A stretch of 64,000 bases of DNA from JBPRGG01 sp051418075. GTDB taxonomy: Bacteria > Bacteroidota > Bacteroidia > Cytophagales > Cyclobacteriaceae. This document shows, piece by piece, positions 9,706 through 18,886 of the stretch; position 1 is the stretch's first letter; every line of letters begins with the position of its first letter. The notes below the pieces were generated by a model. That model was not told the DNA's origin. It was given only the letters and a program-made list of their open reading frames with translations, and did not search any database. The DNA lies in assembly GCA_051418075.1 (NCBI GenBank), contig JBPRGG010000052.1:1-64000 (forward strand), in the 5' to 3' direction. The position numbers were made by a program, and so were the translations under genes.

Positions 9706-12700
9706 ATGAGTGAAGAGATATTAAAAGCCTTAACCCAGCTTTTTGCTATTATTACAAAGCAGGACGGTGGGGTAACTGAGAAAGAACGAAAATTTGTCAT
9801 TTCTTTTTTTCAGCAAGAGCTGGATCAGGATTCTGTAAAGGAGTACTTGGAGCTGTATGATAAATTTGTAGGCTATAACAAGGAAGAGCCTGCTGAAGAA
9901 GAAAAGAAGAAAGAAAGGAAACTCACCTCAGTAAAGGATTCAGTAAAAACATTGGCCATATGTAAAAAGATCAATAAGACGCTGTCACAGAAACAGAAGG
10001 TCGTCGTATTGATCAAATTATTGGAGCTGGTTGGTTCAGATCAGAATTTTACTCCTCAACGTATGGAAATTATCGATACGGTTTCTACTGTTTTTAATAT
10101 TAGCAAGGAAGAGTATAAGCTCATAGAGTCTTTTGTGCTGTATCAAATAGGAGATCAGCTCGATTTCGAAGACATGCTGATGGCTTGCAGTGAAAAAAAA
10201 GCTGATGTAGAGCACTTAAAGTATGTTTTAACCGATGTGGATGGGGAAATACTGTTTATGCAAATAAGAAGTGTAGACATGTATTTTGTAAAATACCTGG
10301 GCCAGGAAGAAATTATTCAGAATGGCTTTATCATGAAAAACAATCATGTTTATTTGTTTTCTCATGGTAGTACCATAAAAATACCCAAAGGTTCTCCTTT
10401 ATACTATAGCGACCTTATCCGTCATTTTATTGCAGACTTTCAAACCAATAAAATTTCGTTTAAAGCCACTGACATCGAGTTTAGATTTTCATCTGGAGAT
10501 GTTGGTTTGCGCCACGTCAACATTATTGAAGGTCCGGGCAAATTGATTGGGATTATGGGAGCCAGTGGAGCAGGTAAAACCACCCTGCTCAATGTTTTGG
10601 CTGGTATAAATAAACCATCTCAGGGAAAGATCCTCATCAATGGCATTGATATCAATTCGGAAAAAGATAAAGAAAAAATCCAGGGAGTAATAGGTTACGT
10701 ATCACAGGATGATCTATTAATAGAAGAGTTAACTGTGTATGAGAACCTGTATTATAATGCCAAACTGTGTTTTGCCCAACTTAATGAAGAGGCCCTGGAT
10801 AAGAAGGTGATGGAAGTTTTGGCAAGTTTGGGTTTGGATCAGCGCAAGGATATTAAAGTGGGTAGTGTCCTTGATAAAAAAATAAGCGGGGGACAAAGAA
10901 AAAGGTTAAATATTGCCCTGGAGCTAATCAGAGAACCATCGGTATTGTTTGTGGATGAACCTACCTCAGGATTGTCTTCCCGGGATTCTGAAAACGTAAT
11001 AGATTTATTAAAAGAACTTACTCTCAAAGGCAAACTGATATTTGTTGTAATCCACCAGCCATCATCTGACATCTACAAGATGTTTGATAAAATGATTATT
11101 ATGGATGTTGGAGGCTATCCTGTATTCTATGGTCATCCTGTGGAAGCTGTTACCTATTTCAAAAAAGCCTCCAATCAGGTAGATAGTGAAAAAGGGCAAT
11201 GTCCGGCCTGTGGTAATGTAAACCCGGAACAGATCTTTAATATTATAGATGCCAAAGTGGTGGATGAATACGGAGAGTTCACCAATAAGCGAAAGATTAA
11301 TTCTCGGCAATGGTTTGAACATTTTATTGAACGATTCAAGCCGGAAAAGGTCGAAGATATAAAGGAGATACCAGAGAGCAGCCTACATTTGCCTACTTTG
11401 TTAAAGCAGGCCCTCATCTTTACCAAGAGAGATATGTTGGCCAAAATCAGTAATAAGCAATACATGCTGATCAATTTTCTGGAGGCTCCTTTATTGGCAT
11501 TTATTCTGGCTTTCATCATTAAATATAAAAGTGCTCCGGATCATGGCAGCTATTTATTTCGGTTCAATGAAAATTTTCCGGTTTACCTGATGATGAGTAT
11601 TATTGTGGCCCTGTTTATGGGGCTCACAGTCAGTGCGGAGGAAATTATCCGGGACCGGAAAATCCTTAAAAGAGAAGCCTTTCTCAACCTTAGCTGGAAC
11701 AGCTATCTGGTATCTAAATTATTCATATTGTTTTCCTTATCGGCTATCCAGACCCTCACATTTGTAATGGTAGGTAATCTTATTCTGGAGATCCACGGAA
11801 TGACTTTCAGTTTTTGGTTGGTCATGTTTACGGTATCTTGTTTTGCCAATATACTGGGATTGAATATTTCATCATCGTTTAATTCAGCAGTAACGGTTTA
11901 TATATTGATCCCTTTATTGATCATTCCCCAAATGGTGTTGAGTGGACTTCTGTTTAGTTTTGATAAGCTCAATGAAGTAATCAGTACTAAAGGGAAAGTG
12001 CCCATCGTAGCGGACCTGATGACCTCACGCTGGGCTTATGAAGCCATTGCTGTGGATCAATTTGTAGCCAATGACTATGAACAACCATTTTATCAATTTG
12101 AAAAAGCAGAACGGCAATCTGATTTTAAGGCTTCATATTTTACTGATAAACTTAAGGAAAAGGTAGAGTATGTGGTCAATAACATTTCGTCTGAAGATCC
12201 GGAAGTACAGGCCAGGATTAGCAGTGATTTGAATTTATTAAAAAATGAACTGATTAAAGAACCCTATAAAGTGGGTATGGAAGCGTTTGATCTGGAACAA
12301 AATCTTCAGCCCCAAAACTTTACCCAGCAAACTGCTGATTTCCTGTTCGCTTTCCTGGAAAATATGAGGAAACATTATCTGGATCATTTCAACCTGGCTG
12401 TGCAAAAGAAGGAAAAGCTGATTTATTTTTATGAAAATAATCCAGACTATGATTACAATTTAAATGAATTCAAAAACAGGTATTATAATGAAAACCTGGC
12501 CGACCTTGTAAGAAATCTTAGTATTAAAGATAGAATAATTGAGTATGAAGGAAATCTAATTCAGCAAATTGATCCTATTTTTAAGGATCCTGAATTGCCG
12601 GCCCACATATTAGATTACAGAACCCACTTTTTTGCCCCTAAAAAGCACTTTTTGGGTATTTACTTTGATACGTACTTTTTTAACTTATTTGTGATTTGGG

Positions 12701-12804
12701 GCATGAGTATAATTTTATACATTGCACTGTATTTTGAAGGAATTAGAAAAATGTTAAGTTCCTTGGGTAACCTTAACCTGCGTAAGTTTTTGATTAAGAA
12801 GTAG
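9706..12804 (+). CDS. TerB-like domain / ABCG-type ABC transporter fusion
   Basis: A 1032-residue half-transporter with ATPase and membrane domains in one chain. Residues about 1-165 form a helical TerB-like acidic domain. The ABC domain spans about 255-490: Walker A GASGAGKTT (285-293), signature SGGQ (394-397), Walker B LFVDEP (Asp417, Glu418) and H-loop VIHQP. A CPACG motif near 499-503 may bind metal. The ABC2-type membrane domain starts near 590, and a large hydrophilic insert precedes the last membrane helix near 1000-1020. It lies 56 bases after siaC. Substrate and direction are unknown, but ABCG-like order usually means export. The Sia switch may control it. Confidence 0.82.
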   Translation: MSEEILKALTQLFAIITKQDGGVTEKERKFVISFFQQELDQDSVKEYLELYDKFVGYNKEEPAEEEKKKERKLTSVKDSVKTLAICKKINKTLSQKQKVVVLIKLLELVGSDQNFTPQRMEIIDTVSTVFNISKEEYKLIESFVLYQIGDQLDFEDMLMACSEKKADVEHLKYVLTDVDGEILFMQIRSVDMYFVKYLGQEEIIQNGFIMKNNHVYLFSHGSTIKIPKGSPLYYSDLIRHFIADFQTNKISFKATDIEFRFSSGDVGLRHVNIIEGPGKLIGIMGASGAGKTTLLNVLAGINKPSQGKILINGIDINSEKDKEKIQGVIGYVSQDDLLIEELTVYENLYYNAKLCFAQLNEEALDKKVMEVLASLGLDQRKDIKVGSVLDKKISGGQRKRLNIALELIREPSVLFVDEPTSGLSSRDSENVIDLLKELTLKGKLIFVVIHQPSSDIYKMFDKMIIMDVGGYPVFYGHPVEAVTYFKKASNQVDSEKGQCPACGNVNPEQIFNIIDAKVVDEYGEFTNKRKINSRQWFEHFIERFKPEKVEDIKEIPESSLHLPTLLKQALIFTKRDMLAKISNKQYMLINFLEAPLLAFILAFIIKYKSAPDHGSYLFRFNENFPVYLMMSIIVALFMGLTVSAEEIIRDRKILKREAFLNLSWNSYLVSKLFILFSLSAIQTLTFVMVGNLILEIHGMTFSFWLVMFTVSCFANILGLNISSSFNSAVTVYILIPLLIIPQMVLSGLLFSFDKLNEVISTKGKVPIVADLMTSRWAYEAIAVDQFVANDYEQPFYQFEKAERQSDFKASYFTDKLKEKVEYVVNNISSEDPEVQARISSDLNLLKNELIKEPYKVGMEAFDLEQNLQPQNFTQQTADFLFAFLENMRKHYLDHFNLAVQKKEKLIYFYENNPDYDYNLNEFKNRYYNENLADLVRNLSIKDRIIEYEGNLIQQIDPIFKDPELPAHILDYRTHFFAPKKHFLGIYFDTYFFNLFVIWGMSIILYIALYFEGIRKMLSSLGNLNLRKFLIKK

Positions 12805-12892
12805 TTTTTAAATATTTAAAAAAGTACAAATTTTAAGGAATAAACGGAAAATTGTTAAAGAATAAAAATTTGTTATGCAAATAGATGATTAT

Positions 12893-13789
12893 ATGAAGAA
12901 GTTATTCATTATTATTATGGTGCTGGCTGTATATGCTTGTGATTCAAAAAAACCTGATGAACAAGCTTTTCTGGAAAGCCTGGATTCTATGTCCCTGGCC
13001 AAACCTGATATTTCCGAAGAGGTGATTTCAGATATTATTCAACAAATCCCTTCTCCATTAGAAATATCCTTTCTGATCAAAGAATCGGGAACGGGATATA
13101 ATAACCATTTACTTAACTCCCCTAAAAATACCTCAAACTATAATAATAATTTCAAAAAAGCCCTGAACCTGGGGATTTACGGAGCTGATTTAGGATATAC
13201 CAATATTTATAATCAAAATCAGGATGCCATATTCTACCTGGATGCCATCAGAGATTTGGCCAATGGATTAAGTATAGGACAATTCTTTGACTTTGGCATG
13301 ATTAAAAAGTTGGCTACCAATAGTCAAAACCTGGACTCCTTGCTATTGATTACTACTCAGAATTTCAATAATATAAATTCTTATCTTCAAGATCAGAGAC
13401 GTTCTAATCTTAGCATCCTGTTGCTTTCAGGAGGATGGCTGGAATCATTGCATATTATAACCCAGGTGGCTTTAAGCAATCCGGACAATCCAAAGCTGAT
13501 GGAAAAAATAGGAGAACAAAAAATCATTCTGGACAATATTAAATTGTTGTTAGATTTTTATCGTGACTCAGATCCAAATATTGAAGCATTTTATAATGAT
13601 TTGGTTAAACTGGATCAGATTTATTCTCAAATTAAAATTAATCATACTTATGCAGAACCGACTTTTGAAGAAGTGAATGGCATGCTGGTTATTAAGGATA
13701 ATAGTACCACTTCTATTGATATAACAGAAGATAATGTGAAAGATATAAGAGAGATAACTACAAGCATAAGAAATAAAATTATCATTTAA
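12893..13789 (+). CDS. Predicted lipoprotein of unknown function
   Basis: Not recognised. I start it at the internal ATG at 12893, because the chain then opens with MKKLFIIIMVLAVYAC, a clean lipoprotein signal with the lipid cysteine at residue 16. An upstream in-frame ATG at 12875 would add six hydrophilic residues before the signal. The mature part is helical, rich in Asn, Asp and Ile, with no catalytic motif seen. It begins about 90 bases after the ABC transporter gene and may be its envelope partner or a last member of the operon. Confidence 0.7.
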   Translation: MKKLFIIIMVLAVYACDSKKPDEQAFLESLDSMSLAKPDISEEVISDIIQQIPSPLEISFLIKESGTGYNNHLLNSPKNTSNYNNNFKKALNLGIYGADLGYTNIYNQNQDAIFYLDAIRDLANGLSIGQFFDFGMIKKLATNSQNLDSLLLITTQNFNNINSYLQDQRRSNLSILLLSGGWLESLHIITQVALSNPDNPKLMEKIGEQKIILDNIKLLLDFYRDSDPNIEAFYNDLVKLDQIYSQIKINHTYAEPTFEEVNGMLVIKDNSTTSIDITEDNVKDIREITTSIRNKIII

Positions 13790-13810
13790 AAAATTGCTAC
13801 CTTAATATAT

Positions 13811-14242
13811 ATGAAAAAGATTTTAATCATAATTGGCTTAACTGGATTAATGTGGATAATGCATACCTCCGTAAATGCTCAATGTAATACGGATGGCTAT
13901 GTAGAAAACTGTATGGGCTCAATGGCAGATGGTTTCACCTTCCTTAAAAGTTATAAAGTAGATGGGGTAGGAGGGCAAAAGGATAAAGTGGAATTCTCCT
14001 ATGTATTTAGCAAGGACACCCAATATTTTATCAATATTTGCACCGGTGGCGAAAATACAGACGGAATAAAAATGACCTTGTTAGATTCTAATCGTAAAAT
14101 GGTAGGGACCAATTTTATGAATGGAAAATTCTTTCCTGCCATTACCTTTCCCTGTGCTACTACAGGCATATATTACATTAGTTTTACTTTTGAAAATTCC
14201 AGCGCCCACTGTGGGGGAAGTGTATTGGGATTCAAACGGTAA
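13811..14242 (+). CDS. Small secreted protein of unknown function
   Basis: Not recognised. An N-terminal signal peptide ends at VNAQ near residue 24. The mature protein is about 120 residues, with five cysteines and a beta-rich pattern (KVEFSYVFSKDTQYFINICTG, GIYYISFTFENSS) that suggests a small extracellular beta-sandwich. It lies 21 bases after the lipoprotein gene and just before a strong terminator, so it is probably the last gene of the cluster that starts with cheR. Confidence 0.65.
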   Translation: MKKILIIIGLTGLMWIMHTSVNAQCNTDGYVENCMGSMADGFTFLKSYKVDGVGGQKDKVEFSYVFSKDTQYFINICTGGENTDGIKMTLLDSNRKMVGTNFMNGKFFPAITFPCATTGIYYISFTFENSSAHCGGSVLGFKR

Positions 14243-14268
14243 CGGGATCAAAATATTTATTATCCTAT

Positions 14269-14308
14269 AAAAAGCAGTATGTTATTCAGGTAAAAACTGC
14301 TTTTTTTT
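14269..14308 (+). terminator. Rho-independent terminator between convergent genes
   Basis: Inverted arms AAAAGCAGT (14270-14278) and ACTGCTTTT (14296-14304) followed by a run of eight T. The T run overlaps the stop codon of the convergent asparaginase gene. It closes the cheR-to-secreted-protein cluster. Confidence 0.8.
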
Positions 14309-15266
14309 ATTGAGCATGTGGGGCATCAATCAGATCATTGGAGTTGCCCGTATGTACTGCATAATTAAATCCAGAATTAGCTGCAAATGCTCCGGCTTTT
14401 CCATCCTTCCTTAAGGCAATAAATCCTACCTGGAAATCATTTAGGTTGGGATGTGTTTTCAGAATTCGTTTCACGATAGTCTGGCAGGCTTCTCCAGGTT
14501 CATGTCCCTGTCTCATTAATTCCACTACCATAGCGCTCCCTGCATGTCGGATCACTGCTTCACCTACCCCGGTGGCGGCGGCCGCACCAATATCATTATC
14601 TACATACAATCCTGCCCCGATAAGGGGGGAATCACCAACTCTTCCATACATTTTATTGGCCATGCCACTGGTGGTACATGCGCCAGACAGGTTTCCCCCC
14701 TGATCCAAAGCTAATAGCCCAATGGTATCGTGATTTTCAATATTTTTGATGGTCTTGTAGGATTGATCACCAAACATTTCCTGCCATTCCTGCAATGATT
14801 CAGCTGTCAACAGGTTTTCCTTTACAAATCCTTGTTTCAAAGCAAATTGTAAGGCTCCTTCACCTACCAGCATTACATGAGGTGTTTTTTCCATGACCTG
14901 CCTGGCTACAGCTACAGGATTTCTTATGTGTTGTAAAAAGGCTACTGATCCACATCTTTGCTGATGATCCATGATACAGGCATCCAAAGTGACATTTCCT
15001 TCCCGGTCCGGATAGCCACCGTACCCTACTGATTTAACCTTTGGGTCGTTTTCGGTTACCATGACACCTGCCTCCACAGCATCTAATGCTGCACCCCCTG
15101 CACTGATAATTTTCCAGGCGGCCTGATTGGCTTTTATACCATGATTCCAGGTGGAAATGATGATAGGTTTTCCTTGGCTCAGGGAATCGCTTCCCACACC
15201 GGGCAAAGGCGATGCTGCGAACAAGCTGAGAAAGGATGCTTTCAAAAAATTTCTTCTGTTTTTCAT
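14307..15266 (-). CDS. Glycosylasparaginase-type Ntn hydrolase, exported
   Basis: N4-(beta-N-acetylglucosaminyl)-L-asparaginase family, which cleaves the sugar-asparagine bond or L-asparagine. The N-terminus RRNFLKASFLSLF is a Tat-like signal. The autocleavage site is NHDTIG, where the Thr becomes the N-terminal nucleophile of the beta chain. GRVGDSPLIGAGLYVDN and GDxxIR-like AAAATGVGEAVIR motifs follow. Length 319 is typical. It is flanked by an outward terminator and by porT, and no glycan-degradation partner is adjacent. A periplasmic role in glycopeptide or asparagine breakdown is likely. Confidence 0.88.
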   Translation of the reverse strand: MKNRRNFLKASFLSLFAASPLPGVGSDSLSQGKPIIISTWNHGIKANQAAWKIISAGGAALDAVEAGVMVTENDPKVKSVGYGGYPDREGNVTLDACIMDHQQRCGSVAFLQHIRNPVAVARQVMEKTPHVMLVGEGALQFALKQGFVKENLLTAESLQEWQEMFGDQSYKTIKNIENHDTIGLLALDQGGNLSGACTTSGMANKMYGRVGDSPLIGAGLYVDNDIGAAAATGVGEAVIRHAGSAMVVELMRQGHEPGEACQTIVKRILKTHPNLNDFQVGFIALRKDGKAGAFAANSGFNYAVHTGNSNDLIDAPHAQ

Positions 15267-15329
15267 GGCAGATCATTTGCTTATTAGCGAAATTACCAAA
15301 AAAAGCAGAAAAATGTGTAGTTTTAAAAA

Positions 15330-16070
15330 CTATTCGAATTGTATATATAAAGAAATTGTATTGGTGGTAATTCGATCCAGGCCTTCACTGAAAGGGTTAA
15401 CTTCTGACTTTAAAATGTTAACGAATCCACGAGAGTATCTTATTTCAGGTGAAAATTTAAATAAAGGATAATAGAGATCCAGACCAAAACCGAAATCAAA
15501 AGACAAATTAGCTCCCCGTGTCAGCAATTTTTCATTATCATCCCGGTCGTCTTTTTTGCCGGTGGCTTCTATACCGGGCGTGACACCTCCGATCAGATAC
15601 ATTCTGGAATTGCCCCTGCGCTGCGATTTAAATTTTAACAATAAGGGAAATTCCACAAAAGTTGTCTCAACCAATTCAGTAAAACTGGAATTGTCTGTGA
15701 AATTGTATTCCAGCTTATTTTCATAAAATGAAACCTTGGGTAATACCCTAAAGTCAAGATATTGGGCCAGCCTGAAGTTTACAATAAATCCCAGAGAAAA
15801 ACCGAAAGATCCGGGAGGAACAACAGAATGCAGGGAATCTAGTGCATTGACAAACTGATCATTGTAAGTTACCCGGTAATAGGATGAATGCAGGCCTATG
15901 GTAAATCCATAATGTAACCATTTCTGATCATAATCGGGAAGGTTGATGGTAGTGCCTTCTTTTACCTGGGCCTGAACGGGTTGAAAAAAAGAAAGAATTG
16001 CTAAAAAAAACAGTAGCGTTACTTTATGCCTGTGTAAATGGAGCTGATGCCAAAGGTTTGAGGTATACAT
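15330..16070 (-). CDS. porT: PorT-like outer-membrane beta-barrel protein (type IX secretion)
   Basis: Outer-membrane protein needed for type IX secretion and gliding in studied Bacteroidota. The signal peptide ends at PVQAQ (about residue 35). The mature chain alternates in beta-barrel fashion and ends in an aromatic (SLYIQFE). RVLPKVSFYENKLEYNF, FVEFPLLLKFKS and GVTPGIEA match the PorT pattern. Its start lies 52 bases inside ubiE, and this ubiE-porT adjacency is, from memory, common in the phylum and supports the name. No other ATG, GTG or TTG was found in frame before the signal peptide's hydrophobic core. Another small porin-like barrel is the alternative. Confidence 0.75.
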   Translation of the reverse strand: MYTSNLWHQLHLHRHKVTLLFFLAILSFFQPVQAQVKEGTTINLPDYDQKWLHYGFTIGLHSSYYRVTYNDQFVNALDSLHSVVPPGSFGFSLGFIVNFRLAQYLDFRVLPKVSFYENKLEYNFTDNSSFTELVETTFVEFPLLLKFKSQRRGNSRMYLIGGVTPGIEATGKKDDRDDNEKLLTRGANLSFDFGFGLDLYYPLFKFSPEIRYSRGFVNILKSEVNPFSEGLDRITTNTISLYIQFE

Positions 16071-16741
16071 TTTGTCTGTTTAAAACCAATTTTCTTTAGA
16101 TATTGCAGAAATTTTTCACCATCAGGAAAAGCATGTACTGATTCAGGAAGATATTCATAAGCCGCATTATCCCTGGATACTACTTTGCCCACTTTAGGTA
16201 AAATATATTTAAAGTAAAAGTTATATAACTGTTTGAAAGGAAATTTTTTGGGTTTGGAAAATTCTACAATTACCACTTTTCCTCCCGGACGTAATACCCG
16301 GTGCATATCAGCCAAACCCCGCTCCAGATTCTCAAAATTCCTTACACCATAGGAAACGATGACTGCATCAAATTTATTATCAGCAAAACCAAGGTTTTCC
16401 GAATCTCCATAGGCAAATTCTATAATATGATCCAGTTTTAGCTTTTTTACTTTTTCCCGCCCTTTTTCCAGCATTTTTTCGGCAATGTCTACCCCAATGA
16501 CCTTATCCGGGTTAAGCTTTATAGCCTCAATGGCAAAGTCTCCTGTACCGGTTGCAATGTCCAGAATACGCTTAGGTTTTATTGGTCGCAGTAATTTGAT
16601 AGCTTTCTTTCGCCAGTAAATATCAATGCCAAAGCTCAATAAATGATTTAAAAAATCATATTTGTGGCTGATATTGTTAAACATATAAGCCACCTGTTCT
16701 TTCTTTCCTTTTGATTGTTCTTTATATGGTACTACGGTCAT
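16019..16741 (-). CDS. ubiE: Demethylmenaquinone methyltransferase UbiE/MenG
   Basis: SAM-dependent C-methyltransferase for the last step of menaquinone synthesis. SAM motif I is DIATGTGDFAIEA (61-73), followed by VIGVDIAEKML and the family segments VSYGVRNFENLERGL and RVLRPGGKVVIVEFSKP. The length of 240 is normal. In Bacteroidota menaquinone is the usual quinone, so the MenG activity is the relevant one. The porT start codon lies within its last 52 bases, which suggests translational coupling. Confidence 0.95.
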   Translation of the reverse strand: MTVVPYKEQSKGKKEQVAYMFNNISHKYDFLNHLLSFGIDIYWRKKAIKLLRPIKPKRILDIATGTGDFAIEAIKLNPDKVIGVDIAEKMLEKGREKVKKLKLDHIIEFAYGDSENLGFADNKFDAVIVSYGVRNFENLERGLADMHRVLRPGGKVVIVEFSKPKKFPFKQLYNFYFKYILPKVGKVVSRDNAAYEYLPESVHAFPDGEKFLQYLKKIGFKQTKCIPQTFGISSIYTGIK

Positions 16742-16801
16742 TTGTTCCTTAAATTTAAGCTGAATAATAAGGAAATAACCTGAAGTATAAAAGAATTGTT
16801 G

Positions 16802-18886
16802 TTAAATTCCTTTTTCAAGCACTGTGAATTCTACCCTTCGGTTTAGCTCCCTTCCATCTTTTTCATCATCATTGGATGCCAAAGGTTTTTCTTCTCCATA
16901 GCCTTCAGCCCGTAGTCTTTGACGATTAATGCCCTTATTGGTCAGGTAATCCACCACTGCATTCGCCCTCATCTGAGAAAGATTTTTATTAACAGGCTTT
17001 TCTCCAATATTATCTGTATGACCGGAAATTTCAATGACAAACGACGGATTTTCAAAAAGCATTCTTTCCAGCTTGTTTAATTCATTATAAGATTCATTGG
17101 TAAAGCTCCATTGACCGAAGTTGAAATAGATGTTTCTGAGAACATCATGGGCTCCTACCTCAAATTTCATCATTTCAAATCTTCTTTTCAGCTCGCGGTC
17201 AGGTTCTGTAGCGGCAGGTACTGTAATTTTGGTGTTTACAAAGACATACCCAGCTTTTTCAGCTGACAGCATAAATTCTGTATCTTCTGTGACCATGAGA
17301 TCCATTTTATAAATCCCGGTTGAGATTTTAGAAGTCGGTATCTGGATATTGTTTTGTGTATTCTTTAAAGTAATTTTAGCATCCATAGCCTGGCCGTTGG
17401 ATTTGTCTTCTACTTTTAAAAACAAAGCTAATGGATAGAATTCTGGTTTTGCCGCTTGGTTGACTTCTTTGGTAGCCAGGTTCTTTTTTTCTTCTTTTTT
17501 AATTACCTCTTCAGTTTCATCCTTTTTAGCTGCTACCTTGTTTTTATTGCGATGAGAAAGATCCGGCAGCGTAACCATGTATATATCAGTATAACCCATG
17601 CCATCATCTTTTACAGAGGAATAATAGCCTCTTTTTCCACCCTTGGTACTTACAAAATAAACATCATCATCAGGTGTATTTATGGGATAACCCAGGTTGA
17701 TCGGCGTTTCCCATTCTTCCATGGCGCTATCATACTCGGATTTATAAATATCAAAACCACCCATTCCATCATGTCCACGAGAGCTGAAATATAAGGTTTT
17801 ACCATCATAATCAATAAACGGACCTTCATCATCAAATTCTGTATTGATCACCGGGCCCACATTGGTTACTTTACTCCAGTTGCCCTTACTGTCAATGATA
17901 CTCATATATATATCAGAGCCTCCTAATCCTCCCGGACGGTCACTGGAAAAGAATAAAACATTTTTGTCATTGTTAATCGTAACTGCATTCTCAAAATAGC
18001 TGCTGTTGATATTACCGGTAAGAGGTTCAGGTTCAGACCAATTGCCATCCTTTTGCCGGTCTGAATAATAAATGTCCCCACCATTTTCATCACGGTAAAT
18101 GTACAGGGTCTGTCCATCAGCCGAAATAGCCAGATTTGAATCATGATTTTCAGTATTGATAACACTGCCTATATTTTTGGCCAAACTCCATTGTCCACCT
18201 TCCTGACGGGAAATATAAATGTCTTCAAAATAGTAGTTGTCCGTATCCACATTCTCATTGGTATTGCCATCCTGACGACGTGTGGTGAAGATCATCATGG
18301 TTTCATCTTCATTGAGTACCGGGGCAAAATCATAAGCATCAGAGTTGATCAGATTGCCCACATTCACAATGGCATAATCTTCCGGATTGGCTACATATTT
18401 TTTTCCGTTTTCACATTCTAATATTCTTCTTTCAATCTCAAACAGTGGAATTTTGTCTTCTCCCCGATAGTCTTTCCCTTCAGACATTAACTTTTCTTTA
18501 TATCTGTTGAAAAAGACAATGGCATTATCAAAATCAAGTCCATATTGATAACCCTGTCCGATTTTATATAAAATATCAAACCTGTAATCCGGATCATGTT
18601 CCAGTACCCTTAACAAGTATTGGGTGGATCGTTCTTTATTGGGACCTCTTTGAATATATAATTCACCAGTCATGAAATTAGCTCTCAGGTTTTGGGGGTC
18701 CAGGTCAGCACCTTGCTGGTATTGCTCACGTACCAGGTCTAAAGCCAGATTGGCTTTGTAAGCTTCATCTGCAATTTCGACGAACATCTTTGCTTGTTCC
18801 TTGGGATCATCCTGTGCATGTAACTTATTAATACTTATTTGTAAAAAAATGATTACAAAAAGAAGATAATATTCTTTCTTAGCCAT
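16802..18886 (-). CDS. PorE-like TPR/beta-propeller/OmpA protein
   Basis: Envelope protein of 694 residues, started at the ATG at 18886 because MAKKEYYLLFVIIF then opens a signal peptide ending at LHAQ. An upstream ATG at 18946 would bury the signal. Order: TPR-like repeats (about 25-165), five PD40/WD40-like repeats (for example SSDRPGGLGGSDIYM and SSRGHDGMGGFDIYK), a carboxypeptidase-regulatory-like domain (about 480-560), and an OmpA peptidoglycan-binding domain (580-690) with ISGHTDNIG and NLSQMRANAVVDYL. This is the domain order of PorE of the type IX secretion system. Many OmpA paralogues share it, so the function is inferred, though adjacency to ubiE-porT supports it. Confidence 0.82.
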   Translation of the reverse strand: MAKKEYYLLFVIIFLQISINKLHAQDDPKEQAKMFVEIADEAYKANLALDLVREQYQQGADLDPQNLRANFMTGELYIQRGPNKERSTQYLLRVLEHDPDYRFDILYKIGQGYQYGLDFDNAIVFFNRYKEKLMSEGKDYRGEDKIPLFEIERRILECENGKKYVANPEDYAIVNVGNLINSDAYDFAPVLNEDETMMIFTTRRQDGNTNENVDTDNYYFEDIYISRQEGGQWSLAKNIGSVINTENHDSNLAISADGQTLYIYRDENGGDIYYSDRQKDGNWSEPEPLTGNINSSYFENAVTINNDKNVLFFSSDRPGGLGGSDIYMSIIDSKGNWSKVTNVGPVINTEFDDEGPFIDYDGKTLYFSSRGHDGMGGFDIYKSEYDSAMEEWETPINLGYPINTPDDDVYFVSTKGGKRGYYSSVKDDGMGYTDIYMVTLPDLSHRNKNKVAAKKDETEEVIKKEEKKNLATKEVNQAAKPEFYPLALFLKVEDKSNGQAMDAKITLKNTQNNIQIPTSKISTGIYKMDLMVTEDTEFMLSAEKAGYVFVNTKITVPAATEPDRELKRRFEMMKFEVGAHDVLRNIYFNFGQWSFTNESYNELNKLERMLFENPSFVIEISGHTDNIGEKPVNKNLSQMRANAVVDYLTNKGINRQRLRAEGYGEEKPLASNDDEKDGRELNRRVEFTVLEKGI

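Noticed and set aside
9706..12804. Frameshift fusion of separate genes for the TerB-like and ABC domains
   Set aside because: The frame is continuous and the linker has no internal start with a ribosome-binding site, so a genuine fusion is simpler.
15151..15471. Plus-strand ORF between the asparaginase and porT genes
   Set aside because: Spans the signal-peptide region of one gene and the barrel end of another; no domain signal.
17456..17794. Plus-strand frame opposite the PorE-like gene
   Set aside because: Low-complexity, antisense to conserved PD40 repeats.
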